Assembly (NCBI GenBank): GCA_900315075.1
Contig: OMXV01000006.1
Location: 1-64,000, forward strand
Direction: 5' to 3'
DNA: 64,000 bases
From: an uncultured Prevotellaceae bacterium
GTDB taxonomy: Bacteria > Bacteroidota > Bacteroidia > Bacteroidales > Bacteroidaceae
Under the pieces are notes generated by a model. It was given only the letters and a program-made list of their open reading frames with translations. It had not been told where the DNA came from and ran no database searches. The first letter of the stretch is position 1; each line of letters begins with the position of its first letter. Positions 27,896-36,901 of the stretch are shown here, piece after piece. The translations under genes were made by a program, and so were the position numbers.

Positions 27896-27930
27896 ATGAA
27901 GATTGACAATTGAAGATTGACAATTGAAAA
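27896..27930 (+). repeat. ATTGAAG/ATTGACA heptad array
   Basis: GAAGATTGACAATTGAAGATTGACAATTGAAAA is another member of the heptad family seen upstream of tatD and folB. It sits directly before the MITE-like element. Confidence 0.75.
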
Positions 27931-27939
27931 TAAAGAATT

Positions 27940-28246
27940 CAACTTTCGCAAGTGAATATGCAATTATAATAATCTGTATTTATGATGGTTATAGAATGTA
28001 AAGCCAATTTTGGGGGCAAGGACGGCCTGCAAGGCCAGAAGATATCAGCCCAGGGCAACGCCCTTGGTAATCATAACCGATGGGTGGTTGGCACGGTAAG
28101 GGCAAAAGAGTCATCATATTTATAAAGCTTTTGCCCCTTTGGGGCGAATTTTCCCTTTCACACTATAAACCCAGGGCGTTGCCCAGGGCTGATTGCTCAT
28201 TGGCCTTACAGGCCGTCTGAGTATAAATGCACTTGCGAAACTTAAG
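27940..28246. mobile_element. MITE-like element with nested inverted repeats and a candidate 9-base target duplication
   Basis: About 307 bases without coding potential. Its ends are AACTTTCGCAAGTG (27941-27954) and CACTTGCGAAACTT (28230-28243), complementary at 13 of 14 positions. Inside, arms at 28021-28063 and 28174-28217 are near-perfect complements, containing GACGGCCTG and CAGCCCAGGGCAACGCCC. Smaller hairpins lie at 28100-28136 and 28133-28145. TAAAGAATT occurs directly outside both ends (27931-27939 and 28247-28255), which looks like a target duplication. No transposase is present, so movement would depend on one elsewhere. It occupies most of the 442-base gap between two FHA genes. 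Confidence 0.75.
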
Positions 28247-28275
28247 TAAAGAATTGAAAATAAATCGCTTTGAAT

Positions 28276-28926
28276 ATGCCTTTAATTAGAATAAAATGTC
28301 CTAACCCCCAGTGTAAAGTGGAGATCTCTATAGATTTCACACCATCCATAATATATAAGGATGTTTTTTGTCCCTACTGTAAACAGACTGCTCCATATTG
28401 GAAATGGGCTGGATGGAAATGGCCTGCACCAGAGGGATGGACTTGGGAGGGATATCCCAACCCACCTATAGAAGGCCCAAAGAATGGTGGTGACCCACCT
28501 CCACCACCACCTCCTCCACCTCCTCCTCCACCACCAACTCCTGTAAAGTCTGTTGCTCGACTTGTTCGCTTACGTTCAAGCGAGGTTTATGAGCTTGATG
28601 ACTCTAAGGCAAGTGTTGTGGTAGGTCGTGAAGCCAAATCTTCAACAGCAGACATCCAAATTCCTGATGTGACGCATTCATGCCGTATGAGTCGTTCTCA
28701 TCTTGTCATCGAAAAGAGAATGGAATATGGTCAGAAGGTGTATTATGCCTCTTTGTATGAGACAGATCCAATGAAGAGAGTGAATCCTACGTTTGTGAAT
28801 AATTATCGGATGATGGTTGGAGAGACTGTGATGTTGAATTCTGGTGATATTATCAATATGCCCAACGAGTTGTTGAGATTTGAAATTATAAAAAGTGACA
28901 CCGAAGAGACAGAGTTAGCTTTTTAG
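28276..28926 (+). CDS. Zinc-ribbon/FHA protein with a 14-proline linker
   Basis: The third paralogue, 216 residues from ATG 28276 (an in-frame TTG lies two codons earlier). It has an N-terminal ribbon (CPNPQCKVE and CPYCKQT, residues 8-40). A Trp-rich stretch follows (WKWAGWKWPAPEGWTWEGY). A run of 14 prolines lies near residues 74-87. The FHA domain (about 92-205) has VVGR and CRMSRSHLVI. It ends EETELAF, nearly the same as the first paralogue. Its leader contains the MITE-like element. It converges on the hlyD-like gene with only 3 bases between stops. Confidence 0.87.
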   Translation: MPLIRIKCPNPQCKVEISIDFTPSIIYKDVFCPYCKQTAPYWKWAGWKWPAPEGWTWEGYPNPPIEGPKNGGDPPPPPPPPPPPPPPTPVKSVARLVRLRSSEVYELDDSKASVVVGREAKSSTADIQIPDVTHSCRMSRSHLVIEKRMEYGQKVYYASLYETDPMKRVNPTFVNNYRMMVGETVMLNSGDIINMPNELLRFEIIKSDTEETELAF

Positions 28927-28929
28927 TTA

Positions 28930-30039
28930 TTACTCACTTATGTCTTCCACGATTTTAGGACCGCGTATGCGGTCCTTTGTCGTTATACCGCTTTTGATTT
29001 GGATGTTGATGCCATCGCTTAGCCCTGTTTTCACTTCACGGCGCTCGTAGGTTTTTTCATCTCCGCTACCTTTTATAATATACACATAGCTGGTGCCATT
29101 TTCAAATTCTATGGCGCTTTCGGGAAGCGTGATGACCTCTTTTGCACTTTGCAGTTCTATCTCAGCATTGGCGCTGTAGCCAGAACGGATGCGACTTTCG
29201 AGAGGCACATGCACGGCAGCTTTGATTTCAAATTGGTTGGCTCCATTGTTTTCCACGGCTTTGGGGGAGATGTATTCTAAGCGTGCATCGAACTCTAAGT
29301 CCTGCATGGCACCAATGGTGATGCGCATGGGCATGCCTACTTGGAGCTGTCCTACTTCTGTCTCGTCGATATTGCCTCGGAAAATCAGGTCCGACATGTT
29401 GGCAACAGTGGCGATGGTAGTGCCGTCGTTGAAAGTGTTGCTGTTGATAACGGAATTACCTACTTTGACAGGAATGTCGAGGATGATGCCACTAATAGTT
29501 GAACGGATGAGTGTGCTGCTGGCATTGGCATTGCTCTGTGAGAAACCTTCGCGCACCACATCGAGGTTGTCCTCGGCGGCACGTACCTCTTCACGTGCTT
29601 GGTTGTAGGTCTGTGTAATCTTCTCGTATTCTTCCCTGCTTACTAGCCCTTTGTCATAGAGCACTTTTTCGCGCTCATAGTCCGTCTTTGCCTGGTCGGC
29701 ATTGATTTTTGCCAGACGCACGCGGGCCTCAGCACTGCTCAGCTGGTTCATGTCAGGGATAACCTTCACCTTGGCAATTACTTCGCCTTGCGTCACATTG
29801 TCGCCAGCCTCTTTCAGAATCTCGGAGATAATGCCCGAGATTTGGGGCTTCACGCTTACTTCATTACGAGGCTCGATTTTTCCCGTCACGATGGTGGATT
29901 TACTGATGTTGCCCATCTGGGGGGTAAATTCATCATATACCACGGGTTGTGGCTGGGATTTCTTCCACAGGAAGATAAACATTCCGACAAAGATAAAGAG
30001 TATCAGTGCCGCAAAAAACAATTTCAAGTATTTTTTCAT
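28930..30039 (-). CDS. HlyD/MacA-type periplasmic adaptor of an ABC exporter
   Basis: A membrane-fusion protein of 369 residues that links the inner-membrane exporter to an outer-membrane channel. An N-terminal membrane anchor (residues 5-25) is followed by a lipoyl-like half (KPQISGIISEILKEAGDNV), a helical hairpin rich in Ala/Glu/Lys, and beta-barrel domains (PVKVGNSVI onward). It is the last gene of a minus-strand operon, 21 bases after the upstream permease. With two separate MacB-like permeases and an ATPase it forms a complete exporter apart from the outer-membrane factor. Substrate is unknown. Confidence 0.92.
   Translation of the reverse strand: MKKYLKLFFAALILFIFVGMFIFLWKKSQPQPVVYDEFTPQMGNISKSTIVTGKIEPRNEVSVKPQISGIISEILKEAGDNVTQGEVIAKVKVIPDMNQLSSAEARVRLAKINADQAKTDYEREKVLYDKGLVSREEYEKITQTYNQAREEVRAAEDNLDVVREGFSQSNANASSTLIRSTISGIILDIPVKVGNSVINSNTFNDGTTIATVANMSDLIFRGNIDETEVGQLQVGMPMRITIGAMQDLEFDARLEYISPKAVENNGANQFEIKAAVHVPLESRIRSGYSANAEIELQSAKEVITLPESAIEFENGTSYVYIIKGSGDEKTYERREVKTGLSDGINIQIKSGITTKDRIRGPKIVEDISE
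28957..28976 (+). terminator. Possible terminator hairpin overlapping the hlyD-like 3' end
   Basis: AGGACCGC (28957-28964) and GCGGTCCT (28969-28976) form a perfect 8-base stem with a GTAT loop. TTGTCGTT follows on the plus strand. It lies inside the converging coding sequence, 30 bases after the FHA stop. The T-run is weak. Confidence 0.4.
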
Positions 30040-30060
30040 ATTTGAAGTTTATGAGTTTTC

Positions 30061-31305
30061 TCATTCATCTCTCATGGCATCAACAGGCTTGATAGCCATG
30101 GCGCGGGCTGCTGGTGCTAATCCGGCGAGCACTCCTAAGATGCTAAGCATCACCATCGCTCCTATGGCAGTCCAGAAACGCACCTGGAAATGTGCAGTTT
30201 GTATGCCATCGGTGGTATTGCTTATGTCGAGCATTTCCAGTATCAGCACACCCAACAAGATGCCACTCATTCCCGCAACGGCAGTGAGTATTACACTCTC
30301 GGTGATGATTTGACCCAGGATGTTGGAGGGCGTTGCGCCAATAGCCCTACGGATGCCTATTTCTGTGGTACGTTCACGTACCGTCACCATCATGATGTTT
30401 GATACACCGATAGCTCCGGCGAGCAAAGTACCAATGCCAACTAACCAGATAAGGAAATTGACACCGCCGAAAAGGCTGTCTAAGAGTCCGAACATCACCT
30501 CTGTATTGAACACCATCACGCCTTTCTCGTCTGTCGGGTCCACATGGTGAGCACGGGCTACCACACTGCGCATCTTATCGGTAATGTCGCTCATTTTCAC
30601 GCCTTGCCGTGCTGTTACACATATCAAGTGTACGCTATCGCCTAAGTTGTAGGTCTGTTGCATCACAGTAAGTGGTACGCTCACACTTTCGTCGGAACTA
30701 CCGTTGATACTCATGTTGCCAGCACTGTAATCCACCCCGATGACGCGATAATAGCTGTTGTGGATACGTATCATCTCGCCGCAGGGGTCGCCACCTTGTG
30801 GAAAAAGGTCTTTATAGACTCGTTTTCCTATGACGCACACCTTTCGGCGTTGTTGCATGTCCATGTCGTTGATATAGCGCCCATAATAGAGCTTTGGCGC
30901 TTCTACTTGCGTGTAGGCAGGCATGAGTCCTTGCATTGTGCAAGTGTTTTTCTTGTCGCCCTTGACAGCTGTCTGTCCCCATCGTGATACCATGGGGGTG
31001 ACAACATCGAGCTCGGGCACCTGTTCTTGCAGTCGTTTCACATCCTCATAGTTCATGCACCATGTACGTCCTTTTCGGAATCCATCGTAGGGTTTTGTAG
31101 TAGGCTGTGCCCAGACGATGGCACTATTGGTGGCAAATCCCTCGAAGTTGTTGGAAAGCATCTCTTTCATCCCTTGCCCTCCGCCGATGAGCGTCACCAG
31201 CATGAACACACCCCAGAATACGCCGAAGCCTGTCAGCAGCGTGCGGCTCTTATTTCTGGAGAGTGTGTCGAGTATCTCGTGGTAACGGTCGATGTCTATA
31301 CGCAT
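30061..31305 (-). CDS. ABC transporter permease (MacB/FtsX type)
   Basis: A 414-residue permease with one N-terminal helix (residues about 20-40), a large periplasmic MacB-type domain, and three C-terminal helices. The FtsX region contains SNIMMVTVRERTTEIGIRRA, the coupling-helix signature. It is paralogous to the upstream permease gene and lies 30 bases after it. Two such permeases probably form a heterodimer with the ATPase at 32597-33316. Confidence 0.93.
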   Translation of the reverse strand: MRIDIDRYHEILDTLSRNKSRTLLTGFGVFWGVFMLVTLIGGGQGMKEMLSNNFEGFATNSAIVWAQPTTKPYDGFRKGRTWCMNYEDVKRLQEQVPELDVVTPMVSRWGQTAVKGDKKNTCTMQGLMPAYTQVEAPKLYYGRYINDMDMQQRRKVCVIGKRVYKDLFPQGGDPCGEMIRIHNSYYRVIGVDYSAGNMSINGSSDESVSVPLTVMQQTYNLGDSVHLICVTARQGVKMSDITDKMRSVVARAHHVDPTDEKGVMVFNTEVMFGLLDSLFGGVNFLIWLVGIGTLLAGAIGVSNIMMVTVRERTTEIGIRRAIGATPSNILGQIITESVILTAVAGMSGILLGVLILEMLDISNTTDGIQTAHFQVRFWTAIGAMVMLSILGVLAGLAPAARAMAIKPVDAMRDE

Positions 31306-31335
31306 AATTTAAGATGCATGGATGTTTCTAAATTG

Positions 31336-32595
31336 TCATTCTGCACGGAGGGCTTCAATAGGTCGAGTATGGGCTGCTTTACGGGCAGGTATAAGTCCGG
31401 CGAGTGTGCCGGCAATCACCATCACAATTGTAGCCTCGATACATACATCGAGCCCCACGGTGGGGTTGACGAACATCGTGGCCTCAAAGAGTCCTGAGTT
31501 CACTTTCATCTGTCCCATGGTGGAGTCCATGTATTGATTTGCAGCGATACCTCCCAACATGCCGATATAGCCAAAGAAGGTGGTGATGATGACACTCTCG
31601 ATGATAATCAATCTTAAGATGGAGAAGGGTGTGGCTCCAATGGCTTTTCTGATGCCAAACTCACGTGTGCGCTCCTTGACGGTGATGAGCATGATGTTGC
31701 TTACGCCAACGATGCCGCTGAGCAATGTGAAGATACCTATAACCCAAAGAGCTGTGCGTACAATGCCGATGCCCTTGTTCATTTGCATGTTCTCGGTGAA
31801 ATGGTTCCATATCCAGATGGCACTCTCATCATCGGCGGCAGCTTGGTGATTACTGTTGATGCGTGCGCGGTAGCGTTCTTCGAAAGCTTCGTTAGCTTCC
31901 TCCGTCTCAAGACCATGAAATGTGAAGGAGATGTTATTGACACGGTCGCCCAGATTATACATCGTGCGCAGGGTGGTGAAAGGACAATAGACATGGCTGC
32001 GGAAACGGCTCTTGTCACCCTTGTAGATACCTACCACACGAAAGGCAAGGCTACCCACGTTGACATATTTGCCCATGAGCGACGGATAGTCGTGCGGACA
32101 TAATTCGCGGGCCTGGGTATCATCTAATACGAGGTATTTGCGCTGCATATCTACATCGGTTTGGTTGATAAACCGGCCATATAGCATCTCTATCTTGCTG
32201 GTGACAGCTTCATTGGGATACACCCCTCGTAGGCTGCCACTCATATAGTTCTCACCATTGCTGATGACCACACCTTGTTTTTCCACTTGGGCCCCCACAC
32301 CATCCACATGGTCGCTGAACTCTGTCGAGGTGGAACGAATATCACGGTCGGCAAGGTGGATGTGCCGTCCTTCCTGGAGTCCAGCATGTGCCTTGGAAGT
32401 GTACCCGCCACCTACGGTCATCGAATTGTCGAGGAAACGGTTCATGTTTTTTTGTGAGGCATTGATGAGCCCGTTGCCACAGCCGAGCAGGAAAATGAGC
32501 ATGAAAATACCCCACGCAACGGCAAAGCCGGTGAGTGCGGTACGCAACTTGTTGCGTCGCGCCGTGCTCCATATCTCTGTCAGAATGTCACGCAT
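31336..32595 (-). CDS. ABC transporter permease (MacB/FtsX type)
   Basis: A 419-residue paralogue of the next gene, with the same layout: N-terminal helix, periplasmic MacB-type domain, and three C-terminal helices with [20 protein letters not shown]. It starts one base after the ATPase stop, so translation is coupled. The pair of permeases on separate genes is typical of Bacteroidetes exporters. Confidence 0.93.
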   Translation of the reverse strand: MRDILTEIWSTARRNKLRTALTGFAVAWGIFMLIFLLGCGNGLINASQKNMNRFLDNSMTVGGGYTSKAHAGLQEGRHIHLADRDIRSTSTEFSDHVDGVGAQVEKQGVVISNGENYMSGSLRGVYPNEAVTSKIEMLYGRFINQTDVDMQRKYLVLDDTQARELCPHDYPSLMGKYVNVGSLAFRVVGIYKGDKSRFRSHVYCPFTTLRTMYNLGDRVNNISFTFHGLETEEANEAFEERYRARINSNHQAAADDESAIWIWNHFTENMQMNKGIGIVRTALWVIGIFTLLSGIVGVSNIMLITVKERTREFGIRKAIGATPFSILRLIIIESVIITTFFGYIGMLGGIAANQYMDSTMGQMKVNSGLFEATMFVNPTVGLDVCIEATIVMVIAGTLAGLIPARKAAHTRPIEALRAE

Positions 32596-32596
32596 A

Positions 32597-33316
32597 TTAT
32601 TTCATTGTGCCGTCCATGCCGAATGGCGAGGAGGTATGGCTGTTGTTGGTCTCAATTTTGCCTATTAGGCCATCTTTGATGTGGATGATTTTGTTGGTGG
32701 CGTTGGCTACTCCGCTCTCATGTGTCACCACCACGATGGTCATGCCGTCGTCACGGTTGAGTCGTTGCAATAGTTGCATGACCTCTACACTGGTTTTTGA
32801 GTCGAGGGCACCGGTGGGTTCGTCGGCGAGAATAATCTGTGGGTGGGTAATAAGTGCACGGGCGATGGCCACACGTTGTTTCTGTCCGCCAGATAGTTCG
32901 TTGGGGTAATGTCCTGCCCATTGGTCCAGGCCAAGTCTCTCCAAGTATTCCATTGCCGCCCGATGGCGCTTCCGGCGGCTTACACCCTGGTAAAAAAGTG
33001 GGAGTTCCACGTTCTCAACGGCGGTCTTAAATGATATGAGATTGAACGACTGGAAAATGAAGCCAATCATTCGGTTGCGGTATTCGGCGGCTCGGCGTTC
33101 CGACAGGTTCTTGATGAGTGTGCCGGCAAGGGTGTATTCTCCTTCGTCGTAATTATCGAGGATACCTAAGATGTTCAGTAGTGTTGACTTACCAGAGCCG
33201 GATGCACCCATGATGGACACAAACTCGCCCTTCTCTATGTCGAGGTCGATGCCTTTCAATACATGAAGCGGCTGTGCTCCTTGGTATGTCTTGTGGATGT
33301 TGCTCAGATGGATCAT
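32597..33316 (-). CDS. ABC transporter ATP-binding protein (MacB/LolD type)
   Basis: The 239-residue ATPase of the exporter. Walker A is GASGSGKST (about 36-44), the signature is [15 protein letters not shown], and Walker B is [12 protein letters not shown], followed by the switch histidine in VVTHE. It lies between the nitroreductase gene (5 bases upstream) and the first permease (1 base downstream). This arrangement shows a tight operon. Confidence 0.95.
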   Translation of the reverse strand: MIHLSNIHKTYQGAQPLHVLKGIDLDIEKGEFVSIMGASGSGKSTLLNILGILDNYDEGEYTLAGTLIKNLSERRAAEYRNRMIGFIFQSFNLISFKTAVENVELPLFYQGVSRRKRHRAAMEYLERLGLDQWAGHYPNELSGGQKQRVAIARALITHPQIILADEPTGALDSKTSVEVMQLLQRLNRDDGMTIVVVTHESGVANATNKIIHIKDGLIGKIETNNSHTSSPFGMDGTMK

Positions 33317-33321
33317 TGCGA

Positions 33322-34074
33322 TTATGGTTCGTCAGGTGAGAGGAAACCTTGCTTGCGTAACACCTCTATCAGTCCTTTCGACATGGCAATGTTGTCGCGG
33401 CGGGTGTAACGACAGTCGGTGAACACCTGGGCAAGTGTCTCCTTGCCATTGATGCGTACAAATTCCTGATTCTCTGGAAGTGATTCCTTTTCCATGTAAA
33501 ATTTATCTATCCTCTCTGGAGTGTAGTCTTGGTAGGTTTCATCGTGGATGAAAGCTTCTACACTGAGACGGTCGGAGAGGGGAGGGCACTCATCTGGCCA
33601 ACCCACAGTAATGGTGGCTATGGGTATGACTAATTCGGGCAATTTCAGTATGTCGATAATCATCTGCGGCATATAGACCGTGGTGCCAAGGTAGCAGCAG
33701 CCAAGGCCTGCTTCTTCAGCTAAGTTGCAGAAAGTTTGGGTAAATAGCAGGGCATCGCTGGCAGCGTTGATGAATGATAGGAAATTGTTGTAACCCGGGT
33801 CGGCCTGCCGATTTTTGCACCAAAGTGTGGTGCGACGGAAGTCGGCGCAGATAGTAAGCACCACGGGCGCTTCCTTTACCATGGGCTGGTTGAAGTGTGC
33901 AGGTGAGAGTTTTCGCTTCATTTCTTCATCACGCGTCACGATTACGCTATATAATTGCAAGTTGCCCATCGTTTGTGTTCGTGAGGCATCGCTGAGCAAT
34001 TGGTTTAGCAAATCCTCAGTGACAACATCTGTTTTGTATTTGCGAATTGTTCTCCTTGTGCGAATGTTACTCAT
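33322..34074 (-). CDS. Nitroreductase family protein (FMN-dependent)
   Basis: A 250-residue flavin oxidoreductase of the NfsA/FRP-like nitroreductase group. It opens with TRRTIRKYKTDVVTEDLLNQ, the FMN-binding start. GLGCCYLGTTVYMP and ITVGWPDECPP are typical core motifs. The last 50 residues form a helical tail. It heads the ABC exporter operon, 5 bases before the ATPase. Its promoter at 34104-34134 is nearly identical to that of kdsB. Its natural substrate is not evident. Confidence 0.88.
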   Translation of the reverse strand: MSNIRTRRTIRKYKTDVVTEDLLNQLLSDASRTQTMGNLQLYSVIVTRDEEMKRKLSPAHFNQPMVKEAPVVLTICADFRRTTLWCKNRQADPGYNNFLSFINAASDALLFTQTFCNLAEEAGLGCCYLGTTVYMPQMIIDILKLPELVIPIATITVGWPDECPPLSDRLSVEAFIHDETYQDYTPERIDKFYMEKESLPENQEFVRINGKETLAQVFTDCRYTRRDNIAMSKGLIEVLRKQGFLSPDEP

Positions 34075-34103
34075 TATTTTGGTTTGTTTGTGTAATTTGA
34101 ACG

Positions 34104-34134
34104 CAAAATTAATGAAAAGTGAGCGTAAATCAAA
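34104..34134 (-). promoter_or_regulatory. Promoter of the nitroreductase-exporter operon
   Basis: On the minus strand TTTG (34131-34134), a 19-base spacer, then TAATTTTG (34104-34111) followed by C. The whole region, including the spacer, is nearly the same as the kdsB promoter at 55866-55896. Confidence 0.82.
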
Positions 34135-34225
34135 AGAAAATACATTTTTTTACTTAGCAAGACTACCATTATCTTTCCTTAATCATAAATTTTATTAATC
34201 TTTTCGGTATCTCATAAAATATTTG

Positions 34226-34233
34226 TAGTTTTG
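34226..34233 (+). promoter_or_regulatory. -7 element of the ribonucleotide reductase promoter
   Basis: TAGTTTTG followed by C matches TAnnTTTG. The -33 position holds TTTTCGG, a weak match. About 84 bases separate it from the preferred ATG at 34317. I see no cobalamin riboswitch in this leader. Confidence 0.55.
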
Positions 34234-34316
34234 CAAAATCAAATGGAAGACCGCGGCGAATTATTGGAAATGTGTATATGCAGCCGTGGTCTAAATCATT
34301 GAATTACAAAACACTC

Positions 34317-36872
34317 ATGGAGAATCAAAAGACATTTTCTTACGACGAGGCTTTCCAAGCCTCGCTCAATTACTTTGATGGTGATGAACTCGCAGCTCGT
34401 GTGTGGGTAAATAAATATGCCATGAAAGACAGTTATGGCAATATCTACGAGGCATCACCCAAAGATATGCATTGGAGAATAGCCAACGAACTGTCAAGAA
34501 TCGAGAAAAACTATCCCAATCCTCTCAGTGCAGAGGAGATATTTGATATGCTTGACCATTTCAAATATGTTATACCGGCAGGAAGCCCAATGACGGGAAT
34601 CGGTAACAATTATCAGGTAGCTTCCCTATCTAATTGCTTTGTTATCGGACTTGAGGGCGATGCCGACTCCTATGGCGCCATCCTCCGTATCGATGAGGAA
34701 CAAGTGCAATTGATGAAGCGCAGAGGTGGGGTAGGACACGACCTGACACACATCCGTCCCAAAGGTTCACCAGTGAACAATTCTGCACTCACAAGCACCG
34801 GACTGGTGCCCTTTATGGAGCGATACAGCAACTCAACCCGTGAGGTGGCACAGGATGGCCGTCGCGGAGCTCTTATGTTGACCGTGAGTATTAAACATCC
34901 TGACAGCGAGGGCTTTATCGATGCTAAAATGACCGAAGGTAAGGTCACCGGGGCAAATGTTTCCGTGCGTATCGACGATGAGTTTATGAATGCTGTGGTG
35001 CTGGATGCCGATTATCAGCAGCAATTCCCTGTCGATAGCCAGCAGCCTGTGTTCCGGAAAACCATCAAGGCAAAGGCACTATGGCAGAAAATTGTACACA
35101 ACGCATGGAAAAGCGCGGAACCAGGTGTGCTCTTCTGGGATACCATCATCCGAGAGAGTCTCCCTGACTGCTATGCCGACTTGGGATTCCGTACCATCTC
35201 TACAAACCCATGCGGTGAGATTCCACTATGTCCATACGACTCCTGTCGTCTGCTCTCTATCAACCTTTACTCATACGTGGATAATCCTTTCACCGACCAT
35301 CCTACCTTTGATTTCGAAAAATTCCAAAAACATGTTGCCATCGCACAAAGGCTCATGGATGATATCGTGGATTTGGAATTGGAGAAAATACACCAAATTA
35401 TCGAGAAAATCGACCAAGACCCACAGAATGAAGAGGTTAAAGGGGCTGAACGGCACCTCTGGGAGAAAATCCTCAACAAAAGCGCTAAAGGTAGGCGTAC
35501 AGGCGTTGGTATCACTGCCGAGGGCGACATGATAGCAGCTATGGGACTGACCTACGGCACACAAGAGGCTCTGGAATTCTCTGTAAAGGTACATAGGACA
35601 TTGGCATTAGCAGCATATGGCTCTTCTGTGACAATGGCCAAGGAGAGAGGGGCTTTCTCGATTTTTGATGCTGAGAGGGAAAAGGCCAATCCATTTATGA
35701 TGCGTATCAAGGAGGCCGCACCAGCTCTCTATGAGGATATGGTGAAATATGGCAGACGCAACATCGCATGCCTCACGATAGCACCCACAGGCACCACAAG
35801 TATTCTGACGCAGACCACAAGCGGTATCGAACCTGTCTTTATGCCGGTATACAAGAGACGCCGCAAAGTGAACCCAGGAGATGCCAACGCACATGTAGAT
35901 TTCGTAGATGAGGTGGGCGACTCCTTTGAGGAATATATTGTCTATCATCCCAAATTCCTCCAGTGGATGAAAGTACAGGGTATTGATACCGACATTAAAT
36001 ATAGTCAGGAGGAAATCGATAGTTTGGTTGAACGCTCACCCTACAACAAGGCTACTGCCAATGATGTGGATTGGCTTATGAAAGTGAAAATGCAGGGAGC
36101 TATCCAGAAATGGGTCGATCACTCCATCAGTGTAACTGTCAACCTACCCAATAGCGTAGATGAGGAACTCGTCAACAAATTGTATATTGAGGCATGGCGT
36201 TCAGGATGCAAAGGATGCACCATCTACAGAGATGGTAGTAGGGCAGGAGTGATGCTCTCCGTCGAAAAGAAGAAAAAGAATGAAAACGAAGAGCCTGAAA
36301 AACCTGTATGTAAACATCCGGAGGTGACGGAAGTGAGGCCGCAGATATTGGAGTGTGACGTGGTGAGGTTCCAGAACAATAAAGAGAAGTGGGTGGCCTT
36401 TGTCGGACTGCTCAATGGCTATCCCTATGAGATATTTACTGGTCTGCAAGACGACGACGAGGGTATTGTGCTTCCTAAGACGGTGACAAAGGGTAAAATC
36501 ATCAAGCAAACCAATGACGACGGCACACACCGCTATGATTTCCAGTTTGAAAACAAACGTGGCTATAAGACCACAGTCGAAGGACTTAGTGAAAAATTCA
36601 ATCCTGAGTACTGGAATTATGCCAAACTCATTTCGGGTGTACTCAGATATCGTATGCCAATCGACCATGTCATCAAATTAGTAGGGTCTTTGCAACTGAA
36701 GAGCGAGAACATCAACACATGGAAGAATGGTGTGGAAAGAGCACTTAAAAAATATGTTGTGGATGGCACTTTAGCAGAGGGCAAGAAATGTCCACAATGC
36801 GGACAAGAAACACTCGTCTATCAGGAAGGTTGTCTCATCTGTAAGAACTGCGGAACATCCAGATGTGGGTGA
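34317..36872 (+). CDS. nrdJ: Adenosylcobalamin-dependent (class II) ribonucleotide reductase
   Basis: This enzyme makes deoxyribonucleotides without oxygen, using coenzyme B12 as the radical source. The catalytic core includes STNPCGEIPLCPYDSC with an active-site cysteine region, and CLTIAPTGTTSILTQTTSG. A second cysteine-rich segment, WRSGCKGCTIYRDGS, lies near residue 640. The C-terminus ends in a CPQCGQE...CKNCGTSRCG zinc-ribbon/redox tail. I take ATG 34317 (MENQKTFSYDEAF), giving 851 residues; ATG 34278 and GTG 34272 add sequence not typical of the family. It is separated from folB by 26 bases of heptad repeats. Confidence 0.94.
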   Translation: MENQKTFSYDEAFQASLNYFDGDELAARVWVNKYAMKDSYGNIYEASPKDMHWRIANELSRIEKNYPNPLSAEEIFDMLDHFKYVIPAGSPMTGIGNNYQVASLSNCFVIGLEGDADSYGAILRIDEEQVQLMKRRGGVGHDLTHIRPKGSPVNNSALTSTGLVPFMERYSNSTREVAQDGRRGALMLTVSIKHPDSEGFIDAKMTEGKVTGANVSVRIDDEFMNAVVLDADYQQQFPVDSQQPVFRKTIKAKALWQKIVHNAWKSAEPGVLFWDTIIRESLPDCYADLGFRTISTNPCGEIPLCPYDSCRLLSINLYSYVDNPFTDHPTFDFEKFQKHVAIAQRLMDDIVDLELEKIHQIIEKIDQDPQNEEVKGAERHLWEKILNKSAKGRRTGVGITAEGDMIAAMGLTYGTQEALEFSVKVHRTLALAAYGSSVTMAKERGAFSIFDAEREKANPFMMRIKEAAPALYEDMVKYGRRNIACLTIAPTGTTSILTQTTSGIEPVFMPVYKRRRKVNPGDANAHVDFVDEVGDSFEEYIVYHPKFLQWMKVQGIDTDIKYSQEEIDSLVERSPYNKATANDVDWLMKVKMQGAIQKWVDHSISVTVNLPNSVDEELVNKLYIEAWRSGCKGCTIYRDGSRAGVMLSVEKKKKNENEEPEKPVCKHPEVTEVRPQILECDVVRFQNNKEKWVAFVGLLNGYPYEIFTGLQDDDEGIVLPKTVTKGKIIKQTNDDGTHRYDFQFENKRGYKTTVEGLSEKFNPEYWNYAKLISGVLRYRMPIDHVIKLVGSLQLKSENINTWKNGVERALKKYVVDGTLAEGKKCPQCGQETLVYQEGCLICKNCGTSRCG

Positions 36873-36901
36873 TGAAGATTGAAGATTGAAAATTGAAAAT
36901 G
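36873..36901 (+). repeat. ATTGAAG heptads filling the nrdJ-folB gap
   Basis: TGAAGATTGAAGATTGAAA and ATTGAAAATG occupy the entire gap and supply the folB start codon, just as at tatD. Confidence 0.88.

Noticed and set aside
34201-34316. A cobalamin riboswitch before the B12-dependent ribonucleotide reductase
   Set aside because: The leader is too short, and no B12-box-like GCCACTG sequence is present.
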